Shown piece by piece: positions 16,173 to 24,553 of a stretch of DNA of 64,000 nt. The DNA comes from Halopseudomonas maritima (GTDB taxonomy: Bacteria > Pseudomonadota > Gammaproteobacteria > Pseudomonadales > Pseudomonadaceae). The stretch lies in assembly GCF_021545785.1 (NCBI RefSeq), contig NZ_CP079801.1, positions 1,798,001 through 1,862,000 on the forward strand. Direction: 5' to 3'. Position numbers and translations under genes: made by a program. How positions within the stretch are numbered: position 1 is the first letter of the stretch; each line of letters starts with the position of its first letter. Under the pieces are notes generated by a model. It worked only from the letters and a program-made list of their open reading frames with translations, was not told the DNA's origin and searched no databases.

Positions 16173-17631
16173 AGTCGGTCACCGTCAATGCAGAGGTGCC
16201 GGCAGCGCCAGCACGGAATTCATGGAGGGCACGCAGCAGCAGGTTGCCGGCCACCGTAGTGCGGTAGCTGGCCGAGGCGCGCACATCAGACAGCGGGCTA
16301 AAGTCCGCTGCCAGCGCCGTCTGCGCGGCGGCCACGGCGGTTTCATCAAAGCGCGCACCGCGCAGCGCCGCTTCGGCGCCGGTGGCGCGCTTGGGGATGC
16401 CGGCCATGCCGCCAAAGGCCAGGCGGCAATCGCTGACGGTGTCGCCGTCAAACTGCAGCCAGAACGCACCCAGCACCGCCGAGATGTCGTCATCCAGTCG
16501 CTTGGAGATCTTGTAGATAAACAGCCGCTGGTTATCTTGCGGACGCGGCACCTGCACGGCGCGAATAAATTCGCCCGGCGCCAGCCGAGTTTTCTTGTAG
16601 TCGACAAAGAAGTCTTCCAGCGCCAGCCAACGCTCGCCATCGGCGCCGTCGAGCTGAATCTGTGCACCCAGGGCAATCAGCGGCGGCGGCATGTCACCAA
16701 TGGGCGAAGCGTTACCGATATTCCCGCCCAGGGTGCCACGGTTACGCACCTGCAGTGAGCCAAGGCGCTCCAGCATGCCGGCAAAGGCTGGCCAGTCGGC
16801 ACACAGAGTGGGGCCAAATTCGCGGTAAGTGGCAGCCGACCCGATGGTCAGGTTTTGCTCATCACTGTTCAGTGCATGCAGCTCGGCAATCTGCTCGACC
16901 GAAATCAGCTGCGGCAGCGTCTTCAACTGCTGGGTGATTTCCAGTGCCAGATCAGTGCTGCCAGCCACCAGTCGGGCCGCCGGATTGGCCGCCAGCAGAC
17001 GGCGCAACTCACTCAGCTCAACCGGTGCGTCAAAGCGCTTGCCCTCGTCATCTTGCAGGCTGGCGGCCCGGGCGCGGGTGTCAGTAAAGGCCTGCGCCGG
17101 CGCCGGCTCAAACAGCGCGGCACCATCCCAGTGCTGCACCGCGTCCACCAGGGTGCGGCGGCCGGCTTCGAGAATCGGCCGATAACCGGTACAGCGGCAC
17201 AGGTTGCCGGCTAGCGCCTCCATCAGCTGGTGCTCACTGGCGTTGCCTTCAGTGCCCACAACCTGCTGGTGCAAGCCCACCATAGACATGATGAAGCCCG
17301 GGGTGCAAAAGCCGCACTGCGAGCCGCTGCACTCGACCATGGCCTGCTGCACCGGGTGGGCGTTGTCAGCCGACAGGGCGTCCACGGTAATCAGGTGCTT
17401 GCCATGCATCGAGCCGATCAGGCTGATGCAACTGTTGATTGCCGTATAATGCGCGCCCGCGTCGTCGGCAGGGCTACCCAGCAGTACGGTACAGGCTCCG
17501 CAGTCACCGGACGCGCATCCCTCCTTGGTGCCACTAAGCCGCTTTTTGGTGCGCAGCCAGTCAAGGATGCTCATGTTTGGGTCAGCACGGTCAAGTTTTT
17601 CCGGCTGGCCATTTAGATAGAACTCAATCAC
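16165..17631 (-). CDS. xdhA: Xanthine dehydrogenase, iron-sulfur/FAD subunit
   Basis: The small subunit of about 488 residues carries electrons from Mo to NAD. It has a plant-type 2Fe-2S domain (GCASGDCGACTVLLG), a second 2Fe-2S domain (CGFCTPGF and CRCTGYRPI), then an FAD domain with RLVAGSTDLALE and TLGGNIGNASPIGD and a CO-dehydrogenase flavoprotein C-terminal domain. I choose the GTG at 17631 (reading VIEFYLNG), because GGAG lies six bases upstream and homologues begin here; the ORF extends eleven codons further. First gene of the seven-gene purine operon, divergent from the transporter. Confidence 0.93.
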   Translation of the reverse strand: MIEFYLNGQPEKLDRADPNMSILDWLRTKKRLSGTKEGCASGDCGACTVLLGSPADDAGAHYTAINSCISLIGSMHGKHLITVDALSADNAHPVQQAMVECSGSQCGFCTPGFIMSMVGLHQQVVGTEGNASEHQLMEALAGNLCRCTGYRPILEAGRRTLVDAVQHWDGAALFEPAPAQAFTDTRARAASLQDDEGKRFDAPVELSELRRLLAANPAARLVAGSTDLALEITQQLKTLPQLISVEQIAELHALNSDEQNLTIGSAATYREFGPTLCADWPAFAGMLERLGSLQVRNRGTLGGNIGNASPIGDMPPPLIALGAQIQLDGADGERWLALEDFFVDYKKTRLAPGEFIRAVQVPRPQDNQRLFIYKISKRLDDDISAVLGAFWLQFDGDTVSDCRLAFGGMAGIPKRATGAEAALRGARFDETAVAAAQTALAADFSPLSDVRASASYRTTVAGNLLLRALHEFRAGAAGTSALTVTDYA

Positions 17632-17723
17632 GGTCGTCTCCGCTCTATGCACGGTTTGGCCCATTCAGGCGGGTTCAGGCGTGGCGCCACAGCAGCGGCG
17701 CACACAGAGGCTACGGGTAGATT

Positions 17724-17739
17724 TGCAAAAACTTGACCA
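17724..17739 (-). promoter_or_regulatory. Sigma-54-like promoter for the xdhA operon
   Basis: Minus-strand TGGTCAAGTTTTTGCA keeps the invariant GG and GC with 10 bases between, as in the TGGCAC-N5-TTGC consensus. The -24 half is imperfect. Predicted transcription start is near 17712. It overlaps the RutR-like dyad at 17733-17748. Pattern match only. Confidence 0.45.
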
Positions 17740-17748
17740 ACTAGTCTG
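17733..17748. promoter_or_regulatory. RutR-like operator, site 1
   Basis: TTGACCA-AC-TAGTCTG closely fits the E. coli RutR operator TTGACCA-NN-TGGTCAA in the left half and partly in the right. It overlaps the -24 element of the putative xdhA promoter. The RutR-like regulator is encoded at 22299. Confidence 0.5.
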
Positions 17749-17779
17749 AAAAAATTGATTTTCGGGTTTTTTAGAGTTT

Positions 17780-17795
17780 TGGCAAGCAAATTGCT
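17780..17795 (+). promoter_or_regulatory. Sigma-54-like promoter for the nucleoside transporter operon
   Basis: TGGCAAGCAAATTGCT matches the sigma-54 consensus TGGCACG-N4-TTGCW at all but one position and has the correct GG-to-GC spacing. The predicted start is near 17807, about 85 bases before the ATPase ATG. This would place transport under nitrogen control. Confidence 0.6.
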
Positions 17796-17808
17796 CTGAC
17801 AGAAAATG

Positions 17809-17824
17809 TTGATTGATTGGTCAG
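17809..17824. promoter_or_regulatory. RutR-like operator, site 2
   Basis: TTGATTG-AT-TGGTCAG has an intact TGGTCA right half and a TTGA start on the left, with the two-base centre of the RutR dyad. It lies at the predicted transcription start of the transporter operon, a natural position for repression. Confidence 0.4.
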
Positions 17825-17891
17825 TTATTAATAGGGCGTCGCCCGGCCTGTCATCTATAAGCGCCGGTACAACACCCATAGAGGAAACTGA

Positions 17892-19436
17892 ATGGCAACC
17901 GCACAACGCCTGAAGCTGGAAAACATCGTCAAGGAGTACCCTGGATGCCGGGCGAATGACGGTGTGCAGCTCACAGTCAACGCAGGCGAAATCCATGCCT
18001 TGCTCGGCGAAAATGGCGCCGGCAAGAGCACCCTGATGAAAGTTATCTACGGCGTCATCCAGCCCGACGCCGGCAGCATTACCTGGAACGGCCACCCGCT
18101 GACCCTGCAGGGCCCGGCCCACGCCCGTGAACTGGGCATCGGCATGGTGTTCCAGCATTTTTCACTGTTTGAAACCCTGACAGTAGCCGAGAACATCGCG
18201 CTTAGCCTGCCCGCTGATCAGGCCCGTGACCGCCGCAAGCTCGAAGCGCGCATCCGCGAGGTGTCTGAACACTACGGCATGGCGCTGGACCCGCGCCGCT
18301 ACGTCAACAGCCTGTCGATTGGTGAGCGCCAGCGGGTGGAGATTGTGCGCTGCCTGATTCAGGACAGCTCGCTGCTGATCCTCGACGAGCCCACCTCGGT
18401 ACTGACCCCGCAGGAGGTCGAAACCCTGTTCCGCACCCTGCGCCAGCTCTCGCAGGAAGGCTGCAGCATTCTGTTCATCAGCCACAAGCTGCAGGAAGTT
18501 CGTGACCTTTGCCACCGCGCCACGGTGCTGCGCCAGGGCCGCGTGACCGGCGAGTGCAATCCGGGCGAGGTAAGCACCGACGACATCGCGCGCATGATGG
18601 TCGGCAACGAAACGCCGCTGTCGACGCAGGTAGAACCGCGCGAGCCGGGCGAGGTGCTGCTGGATGTGCGTGAACTGAATTACCGCACCAGCGACCCCTT
18701 TGGCACCAGCCTGCAAGCACTGAGCATGAGCCTGCGCGCCGGCGAGATCGTCGGCATTGCCGGCGTAGCCGGCAACGGGCAGGACGAGCTGCTGCGCGCG
18801 TTGTCGGGCGAGGCGCTGGTCAGCAACGACAGCATCAAGCTCGGCGGCAGGGCCATCGGTCAGGCCAAACCGGGGGTACGTCGCCGCCTGGGCGTGGCAG
18901 TGGTGCCGGAAGAGCGCCTGGGTCGTGGCGCCGTGCCGTCCATGTCGCTGGTCGACAACAGCCTGCTGACCGCCTACGGCGAAGGCATGGTGAACAAGGG
19001 CTGGGTGGCGCTGAACAAGGTCCGCGACTACGCCAGCCGTATCGTCGATGCCTTTGGTGTACGCACCGCCAGCATCGACAGCCACGCTACCAGCCTGTCC
19101 GGCGGCAACCTGCAGAAATTCATCATCGGCCGTGAGGCCATGCAGCAACCCAAGCTGCTGGTCGCCTCGCACCCGACCTGGGGCGTTGACGTCGGCTCGG
19201 CAGTGGCCATCCACGAGGCACTGGTGCGGCTGCGTGACGAGGGCGCTGCGGTACTGCTGATCTCCGAGGATCTGGACGAACTGTTCCAGCTCTGTGGCCG
19301 CATGGGCGCGATCTGCGCCGGCCGGCTGTCGCCGCTGGTCAACACCAGTGACCTGACCATTGAACAACTCGGCCAGTGGATGGCCGGTGATTTCCCCAGC
19401 GCTGCACCTTCGGAGGTTTCCCATGCTGTCGCTTGA
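17892..19436 (+). CDS. Nucleoside ABC transporter, double ATPase subunit
   Basis: A 514-residue ATP-binding protein with two fused ABC domains, as in the BMP/Nup (YufO-like) nucleoside importers. The first domain has GENGAGKST (Walker A), LSIGERQRVE (signature) and LLILDEPTSVLT (Walker B). The second has a degenerate Walker A (GVAGNGQDE), LSGGNLQKFI and LLVASHPTWGVDV. It energises uptake through the two permeases encoded immediately downstream, and its end overlaps the first permease start by 14 bp. GAGGAAAC upstream of the ATG is the ribosome-binding site. No BMP-type binding-protein gene is adjacent. Confidence 0.93.
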   Translation: MATAQRLKLENIVKEYPGCRANDGVQLTVNAGEIHALLGENGAGKSTLMKVIYGVIQPDAGSITWNGHPLTLQGPAHARELGIGMVFQHFSLFETLTVAENIALSLPADQARDRRKLEARIREVSEHYGMALDPRRYVNSLSIGERQRVEIVRCLIQDSSLLILDEPTSVLTPQEVETLFRTLRQLSQEGCSILFISHKLQEVRDLCHRATVLRQGRVTGECNPGEVSTDDIARMMVGNETPLSTQVEPREPGEVLLDVRELNYRTSDPFGTSLQALSMSLRAGEIVGIAGVAGNGQDELLRALSGEALVSNDSIKLGGRAIGQAKPGVRRRLGVAVVPEERLGRGAVPSMSLVDNSLLTAYGEGMVNKGWVALNKVRDYASRIVDAFGVRTASIDSHATSLSGGNLQKFIIGREAMQQPKLLVASHPTWGVDVGSAVAIHEALVRLRDEGAAVLLISEDLDELFQLCGRMGAICAGRLSPLVNTSDLTIEQLGQWMAGDFPSAAPSEVSHAVA

Positions 19437-20505
19437 GCGTCGCGCCGTCGACTCCCGCGCCATGCAGTGGGCTTCCCCGCTGCTGGCGCTGATCCTCACC
19501 ATCATTACCGGTATGGGCATCTTTCTGGCCCTGGGCAAGGACCCGGTCGAAGGTCTGACCTTCTTCTTCCTGACTCCGTTGAGCGATAAACACGGCTGGG
19601 CCGAGCTGGGCCTGAAAATGGCGCCGCTGCTGCTGTGCGCCGCCGGCCTGACCATCTGCTACCGCGCCAAGCTGTGGAACATCGGCGCTGAGGGCCACTT
19701 CCTGATGGGCGCCCTGTGGGCCAGCGCAGCTGCCCTGCAGTTCAGCGACCAGAGCGGCCCCTGGGTGCTGCCGCTGGTGCTGATCGCTGGCATGGTTGCC
19801 GGGGCCGCCTGGGCCCTGCTGGCCGGGGTGTTGAAGACGCAGTTCCACTGCAACGAAATTCTCACCACCATCATGCTCAACTACATCGCCCTGAACCTGC
19901 TGCTGTACGCGGTTCACGGCCCGCTGAAAGACCCGTACGGCTTCGGCTTTCCGCAGTCCGAGATGTTTGCCGCCGCAGCCCTGCTGCCCAAGCTGATCCC
20001 GGACACCCGCCTGCATATCGGCCTGCTGTTCGGCCTGCTGGCAGCGGTGGCGGTGGGCGTGCTGTTCGCCCGCACCTTTATCGGCTTTCAGCTCAAGGTA
20101 CTCGGTCAGGACGAGCGCGCTGCGGCCTTCGCCGGCTTCCCGGCCAAGCGTCTGACCCTGCTGGCGTTCATTCTCGCCGGTGGTCTGGCCGGTCTGGCCG
20201 GTGCCAGTGAGGTGACCGGTCCGCTCGGTCAACTGGTGCCGCAGGTGTCGCCCGGTTACGGCTACACCGCGATCATCGTGGTCTTCCTCGGTCGCATGCA
20301 GGCGGTCGGCATTGTGCTGGCGGCGGCGCTGCTGGCGCTGACCTTTATGGGCGGCGAGATGCTGCAGATTGCCATGGCGCTGCCCAAGGCCATCACCGGG
20401 CTGTTCCAGGGGCTGCTGCTGTTCTACCTGCTGACCTGTGACGCCTTTATTCACTACCGCATTCGCATTCGTCGGGCCCCCAAGGCCGTAGCAGGGGAGG
20501 CCTGA
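19423..20505 (+). CDS. Nucleoside ABC transporter permease 1
   Basis: About 360 residues, eight to nine membrane helices, BPD_transp_2 family (YufP-like). The characteristic block TICYRAKLWNIGAEGHFLMGALWAS lies near residues 70-95, and the C-terminal part holds GYGYTAIIVVFLGRMQAVGI. I start at the ATG of MLSLERR (19423) after GGAGG; the frame is open further upstream but overlaps the ATPase. The next permease begins one base after its stop. Confidence 0.92.
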   Translation: MLSLERRAVDSRAMQWASPLLALILTIITGMGIFLALGKDPVEGLTFFFLTPLSDKHGWAELGLKMAPLLLCAAGLTICYRAKLWNIGAEGHFLMGALWASAAALQFSDQSGPWVLPLVLIAGMVAGAAWALLAGVLKTQFHCNEILTTIMLNYIALNLLLYAVHGPLKDPYGFGFPQSEMFAAAALLPKLIPDTRLHIGLLFGLLAAVAVGVLFARTFIGFQLKVLGQDERAAAFAGFPAKRLTLLAFILAGGLAGLAGASEVTGPLGQLVPQVSPGYGYTAIIVVFLGRMQAVGIVLAAALLALTFMGGEMLQIAMALPKAITGLFQGLLLFYLLTCDAFIHYRIRIRRAPKAVAGEA

Positions 20506-20506
20506 A

Positions 20507-21433
20507 ATGGACGCCGTACTGATTACCAACGTACTCGCCGCGACCGTGGTCGCCGGCACCCCGCTGTTGCTGGTCGCCCTGGGTGAACTGGTGTGCGAAC
20601 GCTCCGGCGTTCTCAACCTCGGTCAGGAAGGCATGATGCTGATGGGCGCGGTGATCGGCTTTATCGCCGCCACCGCCACCGGCAGCCTGGCGATGGGCGT
20701 ACTCGCTGCCATGCTGGGCGGCGTACTGATGGCCATGCTATTCGCGCTGATGGCCATCACCCTGGCGGCCAACCAGTATGCCGCCGGCCTGGCGCTGACC
20801 ATCTTCGGCATCGGCCTGAGCTCCTTCGTGGGCAGCGGCTTTGTCGGCCAGTCGATCGACGGCTTCGACAAGATCGCCATTCCGCTGCTGTCGGATATCC
20901 CGGTCATCGGCCAGGTGCTGTTCAACCAGGACCTGCTGGTCTACGCATCCTTGCTGATCTTTGTACTGGTGTTCTGCTTTCTCAAGTACAGTCGCGGCGG
21001 CCTGATTCTGCGCGCCGTCGGCGAGTCACCGGAAGCGGCCAATGCCAACGGCCTGCGGGTACTGCCGGTGCGCTACATGGCGGTGGCCTTTGGCGGCGCC
21101 ATGGCTGGCCTGGCGGGCGCCTACCTGTCGCTGGCCTACACCCCCATGTGGACCGAGAACATGACTGCCGGGCGCGGCTGGATCGCCCTGGCCCTGGTGG
21201 TATTCGCCACCTGGAAACCCGAGCGCGTGCTGCTCGGCGCCTACCTGTTTGGCGCCGCCAGCATCTTGCACCTGGTGCTGCAGGGACTCGGCTGGAACAG
21301 CTCGACCGAGCTGCTGGCCATGCTGCCCTATGTCGTCACCATCATTGTCCTGGTGCTGTTGTCGTGGAACCCCGCGCGGACCCGCCTCAACACACCCCTA
21401 TCAATCGGCCAACCCTATAGGCCGAGCAAATAA
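20507..21433 (+). CDS. Nucleoside ABC transporter permease 2
   Basis: A 308-residue inner-membrane permease of the same BPD_transp_2 family (YufQ-like). The family block TPLLLVALGELVCERSGVLNLGQEGMMLMGA near residues 17-48 pairs with GAMAGLAGAYLSLAYTPMW and GRGWIALALVVFATWKPER towards the C-terminus. GGGGAGG precedes the ATG. It forms a heterodimer with permease 1. The gene ends 57 bp before the Tsx-like porin, so the two are probably co-transcribed. Confidence 0.92.
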   Translation: MDAVLITNVLAATVVAGTPLLLVALGELVCERSGVLNLGQEGMMLMGAVIGFIAATATGSLAMGVLAAMLGGVLMAMLFALMAITLAANQYAAGLALTIFGIGLSSFVGSGFVGQSIDGFDKIAIPLLSDIPVIGQVLFNQDLLVYASLLIFVLVFCFLKYSRGGLILRAVGESPEAANANGLRVLPVRYMAVAFGGAMAGLAGAYLSLAYTPMWTENMTAGRGWIALALVVFATWKPERVLLGAYLFGAASILHLVLQGLGWNSSTELLAMLPYVVTIIVLVLLSWNPARTRLNTPLSIGQPYRPSK

Positions 21434-21490
21434 CTTGAGCACCCACTATGCCAATCAAAACTAAATCACTTATTCCAGGAAGCATCGAAT

Positions 21491-22246
21491 ATGAGCACAC
21501 TGCAAAAAACCCTGATCGCCGCGTGCGTCGCAGGCGCCTTTGTCCCGGCTGCACAGGCTGAGAAGTATTTCTCCGACTCCAGCATTTCGATTCTGTACAG
21601 CGACGACTATCAGGCCTTTGGCAAGACCAAGACCACGCAAACATTCTTCACCTTCGAGAACGCGACCGGCCATGACTGGGGCAGCACCTTCTTCTTCGTT
21701 GACCGCAACCAGGGTCACGGCAAGGACAAGGACACTGACGATCTGTATGGTGAATTCGCGCCTAACCTGAGCCTGAGCTGGCTGACCGGCAGCAAGCTGG
21801 GCGGCGACGGCCTGATCAAGGACTTTACCCTGTCCGGTCAGTACGAGTTTGGCGGCGGCACCAACGTGAACAACTACATGGTCGGTCCGGGCATCGACTG
21901 GAACATCCCGGGCTTCCAGTACGTCGGCACCCGCTTCTATCGCGTATGGAACAGCGAAACCGATGACGACTATCAGGCCACTGTCGTCTGGGGCATGCCG
22001 ATGGAATTCGGCAAGACACGCATCCTGTTCGACGGTTACATTGACTGGTCCACCGCCGAAGACGACCACAAGTCCGACTTCCACTTCAACCCGCAGCTGA
22101 AGCTGGATCTGGGTAACTACCGTGGCAGCCCGGGCGTACTCTACGCAGGTATCGAGTACTCCTACTGGAACAACAAGTACGGTCTGAATGATGATGTGAT
22201 GGACACCGAAAGCGCCGTCAGCGCCCTGGTGAAATTCCACTTCTGA
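21491..22246 (+). CDS. Tsx-like nucleoside-specific outer-membrane channel
   Basis: 251 residues with a cleavable signal peptide (about 23 residues, ending AAQAEK), followed by alternating amphipathic strands and a C-terminal Phe (VKFHF), the usual signal for outer-membrane beta barrels. Blocks such as TFFTFENATGHDWGSTFFFVDRN fit the Tsx/OmpK channel family, which passes nucleosides. It follows the inner-membrane nucleoside importer genes, so the two likely form one uptake route. A terminator-like hairpin lies just downstream. Confidence 0.9.
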   Translation: MSTLQKTLIAACVAGAFVPAAQAEKYFSDSSISILYSDDYQAFGKTKTTQTFFTFENATGHDWGSTFFFVDRNQGHGKDKDTDDLYGEFAPNLSLSWLTGSKLGGDGLIKDFTLSGQYEFGGGTNVNNYMVGPGIDWNIPGFQYVGTRFYRVWNSETDDDYQATVVWGMPMEFGKTRILFDGYIDWSTAEDDHKSDFHFNPQLKLDLGNYRGSPGVLYAGIEYSYWNNKYGLNDDVMDTESAVSALVKFHF

Positions 22247-22257
22247 CAACACCCCGT

Positions 22258-22278
22258 GGGGCCAGCCAGCCTGGCCCC
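22258..22278 (+). terminator. Hairpin after the Tsx-like gene
   Basis: A GGGGCCA stem pairs with TGGCCCC across a 7-nt loop, 12 bp after the stop codon. There is no T-run, so it may be a processing or partial termination site before the regulator gene. Confidence 0.45.
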
Positions 22279-22298
22279 GCACTGGAACAAGGCGACGG

Positions 22299-22979
22299 AT
22301 GACCATGACCAGCAAGAGCAAGCCACGGAGTTACAAACCCGGACGCATTCGCGAGCGCAACCACGAGATCATTCTGGCCGCAGCGGAACAGGAATTTGCC
22401 TTGCACGGCTATCGCGGTGCCACCATCCAGAACATTGCCGAACGGGCTGAACTGCCCAAATCGAACGTGCTGTACTACTTCAGCAACAAGAAGAAGATCT
22501 ACGCAGCCATGTTCGACGATATTCTCTCGCGCTGGAACGCCGTGTTCTCCAGCGTGACCGTCGACGACGACCCCGCCGAGGCATTGGCCAGCTTCATTCG
22601 CGCCAAGGTCGAGATGTCCCGTCTGTACCCGCTGGCCTCCCGGCTGTTTGCCATGGAGATCATGCAGGGTGCGCCCTTCTTGATGACCCACCTGCGCACC
22701 AACATGCGCGAATGGGTACGCGGCCGCGCCGCCGTCATGCAGCAGTGGATCGACCAGGGCCGTATGGCACCGGTAGACCCGGTGCAGCTGATTTTCCTGA
22801 TCTGGTCCTCAACCCAGCACTACGCCGACTTTCAGGTGCAGGTGCTGATGGTCGAGAACAAGGCCGAGTACGAACAGAAAGACTTTGACCACGCCGCCAA
22901 CTTCCTCACCGAGGTGATCCTGCGTGGCTGTGGTCTGGCCGTACCCAAGACAACCACGCCGAGCATGGGCTCGGCCTAG
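22299..22979 (+). CDS. TetR-family regulator, RutR (YcdC)-like
   Basis: 226 residues. The N-terminal helix-turn-helix (TIQNIAERAELPKSNVLYYF) and the C-terminal YcdC-type ligand domain, with SRLYPLASRLFAMEIMQGAPFL and LIFLIWSSTQHYADFQVQV, follow the RutR pattern closely. E. coli RutR controls pyrimidine and purine-related genes and responds to uracil or thymine. Here the gene is next to nucleoside uptake and purine breakdown, and two RutR-like dyads lie in the xdhA/transporter promoter region, so it is the obvious local regulator. The effector may differ from that of RutR. Confidence 0.88.
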   Translation: MTMTSKSKPRSYKPGRIRERNHEIILAAAEQEFALHGYRGATIQNIAERAELPKSNVLYYFSNKKKIYAAMFDDILSRWNAVFSSVTVDDDPAEALASFIRAKVEMSRLYPLASRLFAMEIMQGAPFLMTHLRTNMREWVRGRAAVMQQWIDQGRMAPVDPVQLIFLIWSSTQHYADFQVQVLMVENKAEYEQKDFDHAANFLTEVILRGCGLAVPKTTTPSMGSA

Positions 22980-23174
22980 TGAAATACCTGAACAGTCTCC
23001 GTCCGGTGGCGCTGAGCCTTGGTGCGGAGGATAATGCCAACCCGTTTTAATGTGTTCCGCTCGGACAGCCTCCGAGGAAGACATCAGCCACGCTGACCGC
23101 TTCCGTGCCCGCCGTGCCGTCACAGTGTCCTGAACCGACGCTGCGTCAGTTCAGTCAACTGCCAGGAGTAGCCA

Positions 23175-24521
23175 GTGAGCCAGTTCGCGCTGCACGATGC
23201 AGCCATCTTTACCGTTGACCCACACAACCGCGTCATCCCGCGCGGCACCCTGATCGTCGAGGACGGGCGCATCAGCGCCGTCGGCCCGAGCGACGAGGTG
23301 ATCATCCCGCCCGGCATGCCGGTCATCGACGCCAGCGGCCACGCGCTGCTGCCCGGCCTGATCGACGCCCACTCCCATTCCAGCCTGATGCGCGGCGTGA
23401 CCGAAAACATGCAGCTGATGGAATGGCTGCCCTGGTATCAGCTCGAACACCGCGCCCTGACCGAAGAGTACGCCTACCACTCGGCGCGCCTGTGCTATCT
23501 CGAAGCACTGAAGAGCGGCACCACCTGCGTGATGGACATGTACCGCTTTATGGCGCGCTGCGCCGATGCCGCCGGCGAGATCGGCCTGCGGGTGAATCTG
23601 GCGCCCTACGTGGCCGACGCGCCCGGCAAGGACTTCTTCGCTACCCGCGCCGAAAACCGCGCACTCATCCACAGCCACCACGGCAGCCAGAACGGTCGTA
23701 TTCAGGTCTGGATGGGGCTGGAACACCTGTTCTACTGCACCCCCGATGCCTACCGCGAAGCGCTGGAGTGCCAGGCCGAATACGGCGTGGGCATTCACAC
23801 CCACGCCAGCGAACAAAAGGAAGAAGACGACGCCGTCAAAGCCGAGTTTGGCCGCCGCTCCATCGCCCAGCTCGATCACTACGGCATCCTCGGTGAGCGC
23901 ACCTTACTGGCCCACTGCGTCTGGCTGACCGACGACGAAATCAAGCGCGTGGCCGACACCGGCACCAGCATCGCCCACTGCCCGATCAGCAACGCCAAGC
24001 TCGCCAGCGGCGTGGCCCGCGTGCCGGACATGCTCGCCGCCGGTATCACCGTCGGCCTGGGTACTGACGGCCCGGTGTGCAACAACAGCCTCAGCCTGTT
24101 TGAGGAAATGAAATTCGCCTCGCTGATCCAGAAGGCCACGCGGCTGGACGCCACCGTGCTGCCGGCTGACCAGATCCTGCGCATGGCCACCATCAACGGT
24201 GCCCGCGCCCTAGGCTTGGGTGATCGTATCGGCTCACTGGAGGTCGGCAAGCAGGCCGACCTGCTGCTGCTCGATCTGGCGCAACCCAACCTGACGCCGA
24301 CCGAGATCAATGCAGCGGGCGGCAATTTGCTGTGGAATCTGGTCTTCGCCGCCGACGCCCGCAACGTCGCCGCGGTCTGGGTTGATGGTCAGCAGCTGAT
24401 CGACAACGGCCGCGCCACCCGAGTAAACGAACAACAGGTACTCAGCGAAGCTCAACAGCAAGGGCTGGCGCTGTTTCAGCAGTGCCGCGATATCGCGCAC
24501 CTGCGTACTTCCATGGTTTAA
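23175..24521 (+). CDS. Amidohydrolase, TrzA/AtzB/SAH-deaminase-like
   Basis: A 448-residue cog0402 amidohydrolase starting with GTG after AGGAG. Motifs: DAHSHSSLMR (the metal pair sits in HSH rather than the usual HxH context), GIHTHASEQKEE, LAHCVWLTDDE, CPISNAKLASG and GLGTDGPVCNN (metal Asp). The family deaminates or dechlorinates N-heterocycles, including S-adenosylhomocysteine, 5'-methylthioadenosine, guanine and s-triazines. It is followed 32 bp later by a 2OG oxygenase on the same strand, the second of three such pairs. Substrate unknown. Confidence 0.85.
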   Translation: MSQFALHDAAIFTVDPHNRVIPRGTLIVEDGRISAVGPSDEVIIPPGMPVIDASGHALLPGLIDAHSHSSLMRGVTENMQLMEWLPWYQLEHRALTEEYAYHSARLCYLEALKSGTTCVMDMYRFMARCADAAGEIGLRVNLAPYVADAPGKDFFATRAENRALIHSHHGSQNGRIQVWMGLEHLFYCTPDAYREALECQAEYGVGIHTHASEQKEEDDAVKAEFGRRSIAQLDHYGILGERTLLAHCVWLTDDEIKRVADTGTSIAHCPISNAKLASGVARVPDMLAAGITVGLGTDGPVCNNSLSLFEEMKFASLIQKATRLDATVLPADQILRMATINGARALGLGDRIGSLEVGKQADLLLLDLAQPNLTPTEINAAGGNLLWNLVFAADARNVAAVWVDGQQLIDNGRATRVNEQQVLSEAQQQGLALFQQCRDIAHLRTSMV

Positions 24522-24553
24522 ACGACTGCAACCACGCAGTCAGGAGTCATCAC

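Noticed and set aside
17733..17748. A simple sigma-70 -35 box TTGACC for the transporter.
   Set aside because: No -10 box at suitable spacing; a RutR-like dyad explains the same bases better.
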